From assembly GCF_013177675.1 (NCBI RefSeq), contig NZ_CP042652.1, forward strand, positions 186,001 through 250,000: a stretch of DNA of 64,000 nt, read 5' to 3'. Positions 15,312 to 24,727 of this stretch are shown piece after piece. The notes beneath the pieces were generated by a model, which saw only the letters and a program-made list of their open reading frames with translations, was not told the origin of the DNA and did no database searches. The stretch's first letter is position 1, and every line of letters starts with the position of its first letter. Made by a program: the position numbers and the translations under genes. The stretch is from Arcobacter acticola. GTDB taxonomy: Bacteria; Campylobacterota; Campylobacteria; Campylobacterales; Arcobacteraceae.

Positions 15312-15755
15312 TTATAGCCCATTGTCCCAATGATGCATTTTTTTAGCTGTGAAAATATATGTATCATCAAAAAGTTCAATACAATTTGGTGCTTGAAAAC
15401 CAATATTTTCTAATAAGTCTAATAATTCATATCTATTATCATTTGATATTTTTTCTAAGATAATTATATTTCCTGAGTTTTCAATGGCTTTATACATAAG
15501 CTTTAAAATAGCTTCTTGATTAGAACAGTATGTTAGTATATTTCCTAAAACTATATATTCATATTCTCTTGCAGTTGCTTTTAATTTTGCGCTATTTTCA
15601 TCAACAAAAGGAATATATCTTATATTCCCTTCATTTTGCTCTCTTACTTCTTCAAGTGCTGAATCAACAAGTCCCAAAGAGTTATCAATATGTAAAATAG
15701 CAATATTTGTATAATCTGCAAATAACTCTTTAAAAAGTTTTAGCTTTTGTTGCAC
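15312..15755 (-). CDS. Small Rossmann/methyltransferase-like hypothetical protein downstream of luxS
   Basis: A 147-aa protein with alternating strand-helix pattern: NIAILHIDNSLGLVDSALEE, YEYIVLGNILTYC and NSGNIIILEK. This resembles a degenerate SAM-methyltransferase fold lacking a clear GxGxG loop. It ends in KKMHHWDNGL. The GTG start is 4 nt after the luxS stop, so translation is likely coupled. A role in methyl-cycle chemistry is suggested only by its neighbours. Confidence 0.5.
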   Translation of the reverse strand: MQQKLKLFKELFADYTNIAILHIDNSLGLVDSALEEVREQNEGNIRYIPFVDENSAKLKATAREYEYIVLGNILTYCSNQEAILKLMYKAIENSGNIIILEKISNDNRYELLDLLENIGFQAPNCIELFDDTYIFTAKKMHHWDNGL

Positions 15756-15759
15756 TTTT

Positions 15760-16275
15760 TTAGTTTCCTAAAGCGTTTAGTTTTTCATCACTAAGATATA
15801 ACTCTTCATTTGACATAACACCAATGTCAGATTTTAAAATATCTCTTGCAATATCTTTTGCCTCATCAAGTGAATGCATTGCACAAGTTCCACATTGGTA
15901 GATATTTAATTCTGGAATATCTTCTTGTTTCTCAACAGCTAGAACATCTTCCATCGAAGCTCTCCACGCTGCTCCCACAGTTTTTTCATCTGGATTTCCA
16001 AGTAAACTCATATAAAAACCAGTTCTACAACCCATTGGTGAAACATCGATGATTTCTACCTTGTCAGAGTTCAGATGATTTCTAATAAAACCTGCAAATA
16101 AATGCTCTAGTGTGTGAATACCTTTTTCACTTAACATAGATTGATTAGGTACACAAAATCTTAAATCAAAAACTGTAATAATATCTCCCGATGGTGATTT
16201 CATAGTTTTTGCAACTCTTACTGCTGGTGCTGGCATGATAGTATGGTCAACTTTAAAGCTATCTAATAATGGCAT
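15760..16275 (-). CDS. luxS: S-ribosylhomocysteine lyase (AI-2 synthase)
   Basis: A 171-aa LuxS. It cleaves S-ribosylhomocysteine to homocysteine and DPD, the precursor of autoinducer-2. Visible features: [11 protein letters not shown] at the N terminus, the metal-binding [10 protein letters not shown] (HxxEH) and the metal-ligand Cys in QCGTCAMHS. Length is normal for the family. It heads a luxS / small methyltransferase-like / MnmC-like gene set. AAAGGAATAAAT precedes the ATG. Confidence 0.97.
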   Translation of the reverse strand: MPLLDSFKVDHTIMPAPAVRVAKTMKSPSGDIITVFDLRFCVPNQSMLSEKGIHTLEHLFAGFIRNHLNSDKVEIIDVSPMGCRTGFYMSLLGNPDEKTVGAAWRASMEDVLAVEKQEDIPELNIYQCGTCAMHSLDEAKDIARDILKSDIGVMSNEELYLSDEKLNALGN

Positions 16276-16375
16276 ATTTATTCCTTTTTTATTGTTTATA
16301 AAATTTATTCAAATTTTTGTTTTTTATTAAGTGCTGATTGTATCAAAAGTTATATGAATAGGTGGTGAAATTTTT

Positions 16376-17068
16376 TTAAGAAAGTTGTTGAGGAATATTT
16401 TTAAGTTCTAGTTTGTATCCTATCCCTGAGTAGTTTTTTATGATATTTTTAAAAGTTTTTTTTCTTAAATCTCTGATTAGTGATTTTAGTGCGGCAGTTG
16501 TACACTCGTTATTCCAAATATGATATTCGATTTCTTCATAGGTGATTATTCTTCCTTGGTTTTGAATGAATAAGTTAATTAATAAACTCTCTTTTTTATT
16601 TAAAACATATGATTCATCATTTTTTATAATACTTTGAGTTTGGAAGTTAAAAAAGATTCCATTTGCAAGTTTGAAATTACTATATATTCTTCTTTCAATA
16701 ATTTCCATACATTTATTTAAAGCTTCTATTAGTTTATCCTCACTAAAAGGTTTTATGATATATTTTGTGATGTAAAGTTCTAATAACTCACTTAGATATT
16801 GGTTATTTTTGTTTTTTGATAAAACAATAAAGGCAGTTTTTATATCATCACTTCTTAGCTTGATTAAAAAATCAATAATATCTCTATTTTCAAAATCACT
16901 ATCAATGATGATTAAACAAGGTGATTGTTTGATGTATTGTTGTTTTGATTCAAGTATAGTTGAAGTACAAGTTACTTTATTTACAGTATTGCAAAGAAGA
17001 GAGTATAAATTCTCTTCTTTATCTTGATTATCCATGATATAAAGTACAGATAAATCACTTAATTCCAT
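16376..17068 (-). CDS. OmpR-type response regulator with atypical receiver
   Basis: A 230-aa protein with a receiver domain (about 1-120) and a winged-helix DNA-binding domain (about 140-225, ITYEEIEYHIW and GIGYKLELKN). The phosphoacceptor Asp (LIIIDSDF) and switch Lys (YIIKPFS) are present, but the acidic pair at the end of strand 1 is reduced (LYIMDNQD). It resembles the regulator at 30976-31662. No kinase gene adjoins it. The interrupted kinase 2.5 kb away is a conceivable partner, but that is inference. Confidence 0.8.
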   Translation of the reverse strand: MELSDLSVLYIMDNQDKEENLYSLLCNTVNKVTCTSTILESKQQYIKQSPCLIIIDSDFENRDIIDFLIKLRSDDIKTAFIVLSKNKNNQYLSELLELYITKYIIKPFSEDKLIEALNKCMEIIERRIYSNFKLANGIFFNFQTQSIIKNDESYVLNKKESLLINLFIQNQGRIITYEEIEYHIWNNECTTAALKSLIRDLRKKTFKNIIKNYSGIGYKLELKNIPQQLS

Positions 17069-17076
17069 TTTACGCC

Positions 17077-17637
17077 TTATAATAATTCTAAAATCTCATT
17101 TGTTGTTTCAACTTTTGCATAAGCAAATTGAAGTGCTGCCATGAATGCTGCGTGTGCTATTGCTGCTTCAACTTTAATACTATTAAATTCCACATCACTT
17201 GTAGTACAAGCATCGTGAGCTACAAAACACTTATATCCAAAATCACTAGCTGCTCTTGTAACTGCATCAATACACATATATGACATTGCTCCTACGATAA
17301 TAACATTTGTAATATTAGAATCATCCAAGATTTCTTTTAGATTTGTATCTTTAAATGCATTAACATTGTGTTTTAAGATTTGAGATTCATTTTCTTTTGG
17401 TGTTAAAGTATCGTGAATTTTTGCACCTTGTGAGTTTGGGGCGAAAAATGGTGGATTCTCAATAGCAAATTCATGTCTTACATGAACTATTTTCATGTTC
17501 TTTTCTCTAAATTTAGTCAATATTTTTAAAGCATTTGAAGCTGCTTTTTCTGTTTCATTTAGTTGCCATTTTGCACCTTCAAAGCTTCCAAAGTAGTCGT
17601 TTTGTAAATCTATTAATATCAATGCTGTATTTTCCAT
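17077..17637 (-). CDS. Isochorismatase-family cysteine hydrolase
   Basis: A 186-aa protein of the isochorismatase/nicotinamidase-like superfamily. The catalytic triad is visible as Asp in LILIDLQNDYF, Lys in ILKHNVNAF and Cys in GAMSYMCIDAVTRAASD. These enzymes hydrolyse amides or vinyl ethers; the substrate cannot be told from sequence. The ATG at 17637 is preferred over the TTG at 17643 because AAAAGGA lies 6 nt upstream of it. Confidence 0.85.
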   Translation of the reverse strand: MENTALILIDLQNDYFGSFEGAKWQLNETEKAASNALKILTKFREKNMKIVHVRHEFAIENPPFFAPNSQGAKIHDTLTPKENESQILKHNVNAFKDTNLKEILDDSNITNVIIVGAMSYMCIDAVTRAASDFGYKCFVAHDACTTSDVEFNSIKVEAAIAHAAFMAALQFAYAKVETTNEILELL

Positions 17638-17735
17638 AATCAATCCTTTTTTTGTTTATACAAAAGTATATAAACTAATAGAAGGAAAAAAGAGGGATTG
17701 AAAATAAATTTAGTTTATGGTTTATATATTTAAAC

Positions 17736-18131
17736 TTAAATAGTGGATTTGTAATTGTGTATCAATTCTTTCAATTGTTTTGTTGCAACAAATTTTTGAT
17801 AAAAAGTAAAACCAATAACCAAAATGATTCCCAATCCATAGGTTAAAAGGATTGATAAGATTATAAAAATAGTTAATAACAAAGTATCGTGAAGTTGACC
17901 ATTTACTGTGATTTCTGAAATATTGTCTTTTTTATTTGTTTGGATATTTATGTCTAGGTTGTATCTTAGTAAAGTATTTATACGACATTTTTCTATAGTT
18001 AATGTACTTTCTTCTATTCTATTTTGATAAGTTTTATTTTTTTGAAGTTGTTTTTTCAAAAATTCAAATAGATGAATATTTCCATAACTTGATTTAATTT
18101 TATTACTAAATTGAATATCAAACATTCCCAT
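17736..18131 (-). CDS. Hypothetical protein with one hydrophobic helical hairpin
   Basis: A 131-aa unrecognised protein. The N-terminal part is soluble (FEFLKKQLQKNKTYQNR). A hydrophobic block at about residues 81-111 (LLTIFIILSILLTYGLGII) looks like two close membrane helices. A short charged tail follows. It is divergent from the ATPase gene. Confidence 0.55.
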   Translation of the reverse strand: MGMFDIQFSNKIKSSYGNIHLFEFLKKQLQKNKTYQNRIEESTLTIEKCRINTLLRYNLDINIQTNKKDNISEITVNGQLHDTLLLTIFIILSILLTYGLGIILVIGFTFYQKFVATKQLKELIHNYKSTI

Positions 18132-18299
18132 AACTAAAACCTACTTTTTATTTAGATTATATCTAAAAGTTGAAAATTGATAAGCTAAAATTTGTTTAAT
18201 TAGTACACAAATGTATATAAATTCACAGATTATCATAAAAGAGCATTTAAATAAGTATTTAACTATGATTAGTAATAAAATAATACAAAAAGAGTTTTT

Positions 18300-19877
18300 A
18301 TGGAATTAGTTTATCTTTGGGTTGAGGATTATAAGAATATACAAAAGCAGGGGTTTAATTTTTCGCCTAGGTTTAGGTGTGAGTATGATGAAGATACAAA
18401 AGAATTAAAAATTGTTGATAAAGAAGAAACTGGAGAATTTTATCCTAAAAACTTTTTTGGTGATAATATAAATATTACTGCTATTGTTGGAGAGAATGGG
18501 AGTGGGAAGAGCAGTATATTTGAAGTATTATCAAAAATACTAATAGTTAATAGCGGGTTAGAAGTATTTAACTATTTTTTTGTTTTAAATGATGGTTTGA
18601 AAAATATTTGTTATACAAATAATATAGATATCTTAAATACAGATATAACTATAGAAAAACATATTCCAAGACAACTAGTAGATGGAAAATTAAGTCGTGG
18701 AATAACTAATCACAATATAGCTTTAAAAAAATATTTTGATGTAAGTTATCTCAACATATCTCATTTAGAAAGAGATGGCATTATAAAAAATGACTATCCA
18801 AGCCCCGATGACCTTATAAAGTATTATGGTATTTATAGAAAAAATGATTCTGAATTATATAAAGAAGATAGTTTGTATCCAACTTTTTCAGGATTTAAAC
18901 TTTCACAATTTAACTTTTTTCAAACTTTTGCAATAGGTAATTTATTGATTGATGATAAATACAAAAAGCTTTTTTTTGAACTTTTTAAAATAAAACAGCC
19001 ACATAGTATTAAAATTAACTATGATAAAACAAAGCTTAATGATATAAAAATTTCTAATACACCAAATGGTGATTCAGCAAGAGCAATAGATGCAAGTGTC
19101 CCTGATAAGATTGATAAAATAGTAGAGTTTTTAAACAAAATAAAAGACAATTTAATTATTGAAAGTGATGATTATAAAACTTTTTTTACATTGATTTCAT
19201 CTGTATATAATTTAGAAACAAATTTTCAATTAACTTTTCAAACAGAAGATGGTAAAGATATAAAATTAAGTGCAGGTGAAAAAACAATTCTATTTTATTT
19301 GGAAAGAATAGATTTGATGTTATCAAGATTTGAAAAAGATAAATGCAATATATTACTTTTTGATGAAATAGAATTATATCTTCATCCAAATTGGCAAAAA
19401 CGAATTTTAAAAATAATACTTGATTTTATTAAAGAAATAGGATTGTCGAAAAAACTACATATCATTATAACTTCTCATTCCCCATTCATCCTTTCAGACC
19501 TACCAAAAGAAAATGTAATATTCTTAGAAAATGGAAAGCAAGTAGATGTAGATATAAACCCATTCGGAGCAAATATTCATACTTTACTTTCTCATGGTTT
19601 TTTTATGAAAGATGGACTTATGGGTGAGTTTGCGAAAAGTAAAATTGATGATGTGATAAAATATTTAAACAATGACAAAAAGAATACCATAACAACTGAT
19701 AAAGATGCTCAAAATATTATAAATATAATTGGTGAACCAATCATAAAAAGAGAACTTCAACGAATGCTAAAAAATAAAATGGAGTTGTCAAATAAAACAG
19801 AAATTGATACAATAAAAGACAAGATAAAACTTTTAACTGAAAGATTAGAAAAATTAGAGCTAAAGGATGATAAATGA
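18300..19877 (+). CDS. AAA/ABC-type ATPase, PtuA-like (Septu-type defence)
   Basis: A 525-aa SMC/OLD-like ATPase. Walker A is GENGSGKSS at residues 64-72, the ABC signature LSAGEKTIL at about 323-331, Walker B ILLFDEIELYLHP at about 350-362, and the H-loop ITSHSPF at about 390. A coiled-coil tail closes it. With the HNH nuclease three genes downstream this matches Septu PtuA/PtuB, where the ATPase gates a nuclease during phage infection. It overlaps the next gene by 4 nt. Family class is clear; the Septu assignment is inferred from the ATPase/HNH pairing. Confidence 0.8.
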   Translation: MELVYLWVEDYKNIQKQGFNFSPRFRCEYDEDTKELKIVDKEETGEFYPKNFFGDNINITAIVGENGSGKSSIFEVLSKILIVNSGLEVFNYFFVLNDGLKNICYTNNIDILNTDITIEKHIPRQLVDGKLSRGITNHNIALKKYFDVSYLNISHLERDGIIKNDYPSPDDLIKYYGIYRKNDSELYKEDSLYPTFSGFKLSQFNFFQTFAIGNLLIDDKYKKLFFELFKIKQPHSIKINYDKTKLNDIKISNTPNGDSARAIDASVPDKIDKIVEFLNKIKDNLIIESDDYKTFFTLISSVYNLETNFQLTFQTEDGKDIKLSAGEKTILFYLERIDLMLSRFEKDKCNILLFDEIELYLHPNWQKRILKIILDFIKEIGLSKKLHIIITSHSPFILSDLPKENVIFLENGKQVDVDINPFGANIHTLLSHGFFMKDGLMGEFAKSKIDDVIKYLNNDKKNTITTDKDAQNIINIIGEPIIKRELQRMLKNKMELSNKTEIDTIKDKIKLLTERLEKLELKDDK

Positions 19878-20191
19878 GTATAAATGATATTTATGAAAAA
19901 CTAAGACTTATTAAACCAATTCTTTCTAATGATGGCATAAATATTCTTGGAGTTTTTGGTTCGTATGCTAGAGGTGATTATACAAATAATAGTGATATAG
20001 ACATACTTTATGAGATAAAAGATATAAAAGAGTTTATGGAAAAATACAAAGGTTTTAGTGCATTTTCAAAACTTGCAGATACAAAAGAGTTTTTAAAAAA
20101 AGAGTTAAATAAAGAAGTTGATTTTGTGGATAAAGACTCCTTAAATGAGATAGGAAAAGAGTTTATTTTAAAAGAAGTGAAATATGTCTAA
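19874..20191 (+). CDS. MntA-like nucleotidyltransferase antitoxin
   Basis: A 105-aa minimal nucleotidyltransferase with the full GS-x10-D-x-D motif (GS at 29-30, DID at 41-43) and a third acidic site near KEVDFVD. In studied MntA/HepT pairs this enzyme AMPylates the HepT toxin and neutralises it. The ATG overlaps the ATPase stop, and its own 3' end overlaps the HepT-like start by 8 nt, so the genes form one translation unit. Confidence 0.88.
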   Translation: MSINDIYEKLRLIKPILSNDGINILGVFGSYARGDYTNNSDIDILYEIKDIKEFMEKYKGFSAFSKLADTKEFLKKELNKEVDFVDKDSLNEIGKEFILKEVKYV

Positions 20192-20537
20192 TCTTTCGGT
20201 TTATGCGAAAACAAAATTTATCTTAAAAATGATAGATAATATTAAAAGAATTATCACAAAACATGGTGGAATAGTAAAAGCTTTAGAAGATGAACTTGAA
20301 GCACAACCTGCCATTTTAATGGCCTTACTTCAAATTGGCGAAAGTCTAAATAAGATTGATAAAGAGGTAATCAAAAAATATGATTTAGAACAAGAAGCCA
20401 AAGGCTCTTATGATGTAAGAAACTTTATAGCTCACGATTATGAAAGAGTTAGATTAGAAATAGTTGAAGATATTTTAAGAAGTGGTTTAGAAGAACTTGA
20501 AGAGAAGATTTTAAAACTTAGTGCTGATTTTGAGTAA
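20184..20537 (+). CDS. HepT-like HEPN toxin (DUF86)
   Basis: A 117-aa HEPN RNase with the complete HepT motif R-x4-H-x-Y in VRNFIAHDYERV (R79, H84, Y86). In characterised systems the His and Arg are needed for RNA cleavage and the Tyr is AMPylated by MntA. Its stop shares a base with the HNH start. It is an intact toxin, unlike the HEPN at 1120-1503. Its position between an ATPase and an HNH nuclease is unusual. Confidence 0.88.
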   Translation: MSNLSVYAKTKFILKMIDNIKRIITKHGGIVKALEDELEAQPAILMALLQIGESLNKIDKEVIKKYDLEQEAKGSYDVRNFIAHDYERVRLEIVEDILRSGLEELEEKILKLSADFE

Positions 20538-21442
20538 TGATTAAAATAAACCTTGAAAATGAAGAAGAGATTTTAAAAAATCATGTAGAAAAAGTACAGC
20601 AATATATAAATTATGAAGCTTTACAAAATAGAGAAAAATCTTTTATAAAGCAAAACATTGAATATATTTTAAAAGCTAAACCTGAAGAATTTGAAGATGT
20701 TATATTTAAAATCAAACAAAATAATATTGATAATAATAGATTAAAAAAAGCATTTGTTGGCGGAAAAGATTATGGTGGAAGTTTTGGATACAGTAAATTT
20801 TCATCAAAAGGTACGACTACTTATAATGCTTATAATTTAGCTCGAAAATTAAAAGTAAATGTTTGTCCTTATTGTAATAGAAATTATACTTTTACAATAA
20901 AAGATAAAAATAGTAAAAGTACTAGACCTGATTTTGACCATTTTTATGACAAAGGAAGCCATCCTGTTCTAGCCTTGTCTTTTTATAATTTAATTCCATC
21001 TTGTATTTTGTGCAATTCACGATTAAAAAGTACGGCAAAATTTTCAACGATTAAACATCTTCATCCTTATAAAGATAGTTTTAATGATTATGCAAAATTT
21101 AAATTAAAAATTTTAAATAGTAAATTCTTTTACGATGAAAATGGATTTGATTTAAAACTTGAAACAAATAATTTAAAAGCTGAAAACATAAAAAAAGATT
21201 TTGCTTTAGAAACTTTATATCAAGAACACAAAGACATAGCCTTAGAACTAATCCAAAAAGCACAAATCTACAATGAAAGTTATATAGATGAACTTTATCA
21301 AAAATATGAAGGAACACTATTTAAAAATCGTGAAGATGTTTTACGACATATAACAGGCGGTTACATAGACGACATCGATATAAACAAACGCCCACTATCA
21401 AAACTAATCAAAGACATAAGCGAAGAGTTAGATTTGATATAA
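20537..21442 (+). CDS. HNH endonuclease, PtuB-like
   Basis: A 301-aa HNH nuclease. Zinc-binding pairs are CPYC at about 110-113 and CILC at about 155-158; the core DFDHF sits at about 132-136, and a further HLHPYKDSF follows. The layout fits the PtuB-type HNH nucleases of Septu and related retron systems. It starts on the last base of the HepT-like gene and ends 2 nt before a convergent gene. DNA cleavage is inferred from the fold. Confidence 0.8.
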   Translation: MIKINLENEEEILKNHVEKVQQYINYEALQNREKSFIKQNIEYILKAKPEEFEDVIFKIKQNNIDNNRLKKAFVGGKDYGGSFGYSKFSSKGTTTYNAYNLARKLKVNVCPYCNRNYTFTIKDKNSKSTRPDFDHFYDKGSHPVLALSFYNLIPSCILCNSRLKSTAKFSTIKHLHPYKDSFNDYAKFKLKILNSKFFYDENGFDLKLETNNLKAENIKKDFALETLYQEHKDIALELIQKAQIYNESYIDELYQKYEGTLFKNREDVLRHITGGYIDDIDINKRPLSKLIKDISEELDLI

Positions 21443-21444
21443 AA

Positions 21445-21801
21445 TCACAACATCTCGAGATTTTTTCTAACCATATCCTTATAAGCTTTCATATGAATTT
21501 TTAGCATATTTGGGATTATCTCTTCTTTACATGCGTGAACAATACTTGCTAGTTGGGGTTTTGAGTAGATTGTTTTTCTATCTCTTGCTGATTTTATAAG
21601 ATGATTTACATCATCATCTAAGTTTATATCGGCTCTATCACAAAGGGCATCGTAGATATTGAAAAAAACTTCTCTATCATGAGAGTTCATTTGACAGCAA
21701 TCATCCAACATTTTAAGTGCTAATTTAGAAGCATACTCTATATCAATATCTTCAAAATCATAAGTTGATGCCCAATCATAGGCTTTTTTAAATAAGTTCA
21801 T
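21445..21801 (-). CDS. Hypothetical all-helical protein
   Basis: A 118-aa soluble helical protein that I do not recognise. It starts MNLFKKAYDWASTYDFEDID and contains two cysteines in LDDCCQMN. A good GGAGAAAC-type site precedes the ATG. It is convergent with the HNH gene with almost no spacer. Composition fits the core genome. Confidence 0.6.
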   Translation of the reverse strand: MNLFKKAYDWASTYDFEDIDIEYASKLALKMLDDCCQMNSHDREVFFNIYDALCDRADINLDDDVNHLIKSARDRKTIYSKPQLASIVHACKEEIIPNMLKIHMKAYKDMVRKNLEML

Positions 21802-21942
21802 GGTTTCTCCTTTTTAGTAAATTTGTATATGCAATTTTTATACCTTTTTATAAACACTCTTTTAATGCAATTAATGCGAACTATATGCTAAAATCTAAAA
21901 TAATATCCATGTTTTAGTTTTGATGGAAGGATGAAGTTTTTT

Positions 21943-23055
21943 ATGAGAGATTATGATTTTGAAATAAAAGAATTAGCTGATAATAATTTTGAACTAATAT
22001 TACTAAATACTTGGAATAAAGAGACTCTTAATAAAAATATTCAAGCTTTAAATAAATTAAATATTAAAAAAAACTCAAAACTAATAGTAAATTTTCAAAA
22101 CCTAAAAGAGTGTGATAACTCAGCAATAATCTATCTTATATCTTATTTTAAAACTTTTCAAGAAGAAAACATTACATTAGAAAACCTTTTAAAGCATGAA
22201 AGAAAATATAAATTTTATGAAAAACATTATCAAGATAATAAGCTAATAGAAAAGAAAGAGATTCATTTTATAGAAAATATTGGTAGAGCAGCAAACGATA
22301 TTTTTTTATCTTTTGTGGATTTTACAAAATTCTTAGGAAAAATATTTTATTTTTTCATATATTCTTTATTTAATCCACGTAAAATGAGAATAAAAGCAAT
22401 GTTTAAATACATAGATAGCTCTGCTGTTAATGCTTTATTTATAGTTGGAATCACCTCTTTTTTAGTGGGAGTTGTTATTGCTTATCAAGGGGCTGTTCAG
22501 CTTGAAAAGTTTGGTGCAAATATTTTTATAGTTGAAATGATTACTATTACTATGTTTAGAGAAATTGCTCCTTTGGTAACTGCAATTGTAATAGCAGGGC
22601 GAAGTGCTAGTTCTTACACTGCTGAAATTGGAGCTATGAAAATAACCGATGAAATAGATGCTATGAGAACTATGAATTTTGAACCAATGCTATTTTTAAC
22701 ACTTCCTCGGATTTTTGCTTTAGTAATATCTTTGCCATTATTGGTTTTTTTTGCTGATATTGTGGGAGTATTTGGTGGTATGGTTATTGCCTATATTGAT
22801 TTAGATGTGACTTTTAGAGAATTTATTATACGAATTGGAACAGAAGTACCACTAAAACACTTTTTACTTGGAATATTTAAATCAATATTTTTTGGAATGG
22901 CAATAGCAATAATTGGATGCTATAGAGGGTTTCAAGTACAAAACAATACTACAAGTATAGGAAAATTTACAACTATTAGTGTGGTAAATGCGATTTTTGT
23001 GGTTATTGCTTTAAATGCAATTTTTTCAGTAATCTTTACTCAGATAGGTATATAA
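21943..23055 (+). CDS. mlaE: MlaE-type ABC permease with N-terminal STAS-like domain
   Basis: About 370 aa. Residues 1-100 resemble a STAS/MlaB-like domain (LIVNFQNLKECDNSAIIYLI). The remainder is a MlaE permease with four or five TM helices and GRSASSYTAEIGAMKITDEI. MlaE exports or imports phospholipids across the envelope with MlaF and MlaD. The ATG at 21943 is preferred over 21931, which would abut GGAAGG directly. It shares its last base with mlaF. Confidence 0.87.
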   Translation: MRDYDFEIKELADNNFELILLNTWNKETLNKNIQALNKLNIKKNSKLIVNFQNLKECDNSAIIYLISYFKTFQEENITLENLLKHERKYKFYEKHYQDNKLIEKKEIHFIENIGRAANDIFLSFVDFTKFLGKIFYFFIYSLFNPRKMRIKAMFKYIDSSAVNALFIVGITSFLVGVVIAYQGAVQLEKFGANIFIVEMITITMFREIAPLVTAIVIAGRSASSYTAEIGAMKITDEIDAMRTMNFEPMLFLTLPRIFALVISLPLLVFFADIVGVFGGMVIAYIDLDVTFREFIIRIGTEVPLKHFLLGIFKSIFFGMAIAIIGCYRGFQVQNNTTSIGKFTTISVVNAIFVVIALNAIFSVIFTQIGI

Positions 23056-23792
23056 TGGAAATCATAAAAGTAGAAAATTTATCCACTATATTTGGTGAAA
23101 ATATTGTTCACAATAATATTTCGTTTTCAATAAATGAAAAAGAGATATTTGGAGTATTAGGCGGAAGTGGTTCGGGTAAAACTGTACTTGTAAAACAAAT
23201 AGTAATGCTAAGTGGAATTCAAAAAGGTAGTATTAAAATCTTTGATAAAGATATTTCAAATTTAAATTTAGAACAAAGCCAAGAAGTAAAACAGCAGTTT
23301 TCTTATCTTTTTCAGTTTGGGGCTTTATTTTCTTTTTTAACTGTTATTGAAAATATTGCAGTGATGCTAAAAGAGTATACAGATTTACCTAATGATTTAA
23401 TAGAACAAATAGCATATACAAACCTAGAAATTGTAGGACTTCCAAAAAATTGTGCAAATTTATATCCTTCTGAAATAAGTGGTGGTATGAAAAAAAGAGT
23501 AGCACTTGCAAGAAGTTTAGCCCTAGAGCCAAAGATTTTATTTCTAGATGAGCCAACAAGTGGTTTGGATCCTGCTAGTACTCAAATGATAAATGAATTG
23601 ATATTATATTTAAGGGATGTGTTAAATATAACAATAGTTATAATAACCCATGATTTAGAAACAATAAAAACCGTATTAGATAGATTTATAATACTAAAAA
23701 AAGATATTATCTTTGATGGAAATATCAAAGATGCTATGAACTCAGATAATGAGTTTATAAAAGATTTTTTAACAAATAAAAAGGCTTTATAA
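23055..23792 (+). CDS. mlaF: MlaF-type ABC transporter ATPase
   Basis: A 245-aa ATPase with Walker A GGSGSGKTVL, signature SGGMKKRVALARS and Walker B ILFLDEPTSGLDP. It powers lipid transport with the MlaE permease and the MCE protein. It overlaps both neighbours by one base, typical of this operon. Confidence 0.93.
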   Translation: MEIIKVENLSTIFGENIVHNNISFSINEKEIFGVLGGSGSGKTVLVKQIVMLSGIQKGSIKIFDKDISNLNLEQSQEVKQQFSYLFQFGALFSFLTVIENIAVMLKEYTDLPNDLIEQIAYTNLEIVGLPKNCANLYPSEISGGMKKRVALARSLALEPKILFLDEPTSGLDPASTQMINELILYLRDVLNITIVIITHDLETIKTVLDRFIILKKDIIFDGNIKDAMNSDNEFIKDFLTNKKAL

Positions 23793-24727
23793 TGGATACT
23801 AAAATTAATTTTTTTAAAATTGGAATGTTTATAGTCATTTTTACAATAGCACTTTTAGGTGTTATATTTTGGTTAGGAAAATATGGTTTTGAAAAACAAA
23901 AGTTTGATGAATACTCAATCTTTTTTGAAGAATCAATTTCAGGTTTAAATATTGGTTCATCTATTAAGTATAAAGGTTTTGAAGTAGGAAATGTAAGCGA
24001 AATCAAAATCAATCCAAATAATTCAGAAGAAATCCAAATCAATGTTCTAATAAAAAAAGGAACTCCTATAAAAGAAGATAATTACGCAATGTTAGGAAAT
24101 TTAGGAATTACAGGACTTAAATATATTGAGCTTAAAGGTGGATCTAATGAATCTGCATTACTAAAAGAAAATAAAGATAGAGTAAAATTAATACCTTCAC
24201 GAACATCTGCATTAACTTCTTTATTTGATTCAACACAGGATATTACAACTGAAGTTATGTTGGTTTTAAATCAAATAAAAAAAGTTTTAGATGATAAAAA
24301 CATAGATAAGTTCTCACAATTTTTAGTAAAAGGTGAAAGTAGTCTTACAAATATTAATCAATTAACAGAATATTTAGTTGCCAATGAGAAAAAAATAGAT
24401 GAGTTATTAGATGAAGTTTCAGGATTGGTAAAAAATGGTAATAACTCTTTAAAAGGTGTAAATAAAACAGCTGATAGTTTAACAAAAACTGCAAATTCTT
24501 TTAAAGAATTATCAACAGAATTACAAGCTGAATTAAAAAAAGGTTCATTTAACTTAAAAGAATTATCACAAGAGAGTTTTGATAAATTGGATAATGTTTT
24601 AAATAGTTTAGATGAAACTCTAATTCAAACACAAAAATTTGTTGATGATTTAAATCAAAGTCCAAGTGATTTAATCTTTAAACAAAAACCTATAAAATAT
24701 GGTCCAGGAGAAATAGATGAGAAATAG
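23792..24727 (+). CDS. mlaD: MCE-domain (MlaD-like) substrate-binding protein
   Basis: A 311-aa protein with an N-terminal TM anchor (IGMFIVIFTIALLGVIFWLG), an MCE domain at about 38-120 (SGLNIGSSIKYKGFEVGNV, GITGLKYIELKGG) and a long helical periplasmic tail. MCE proteins form hexameric lipid tunnels. It overlaps the lipoprotein gene by 11 nt. Confidence 0.9.
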   Translation: MDTKINFFKIGMFIVIFTIALLGVIFWLGKYGFEKQKFDEYSIFFEESISGLNIGSSIKYKGFEVGNVSEIKINPNNSEEIQINVLIKKGTPIKEDNYAMLGNLGITGLKYIELKGGSNESALLKENKDRVKLIPSRTSALTSLFDSTQDITTEVMLVLNQIKKVLDDKNIDKFSQFLVKGESSLTNINQLTEYLVANEKKIDELLDEVSGLVKNGNNSLKGVNKTADSLTKTANSFKELSTELQAELKKGSFNLKELSQESFDKLDNVLNSLDETLIQTQKFVDDLNQSPSDLIFKQKPIKYGPGEIDEK

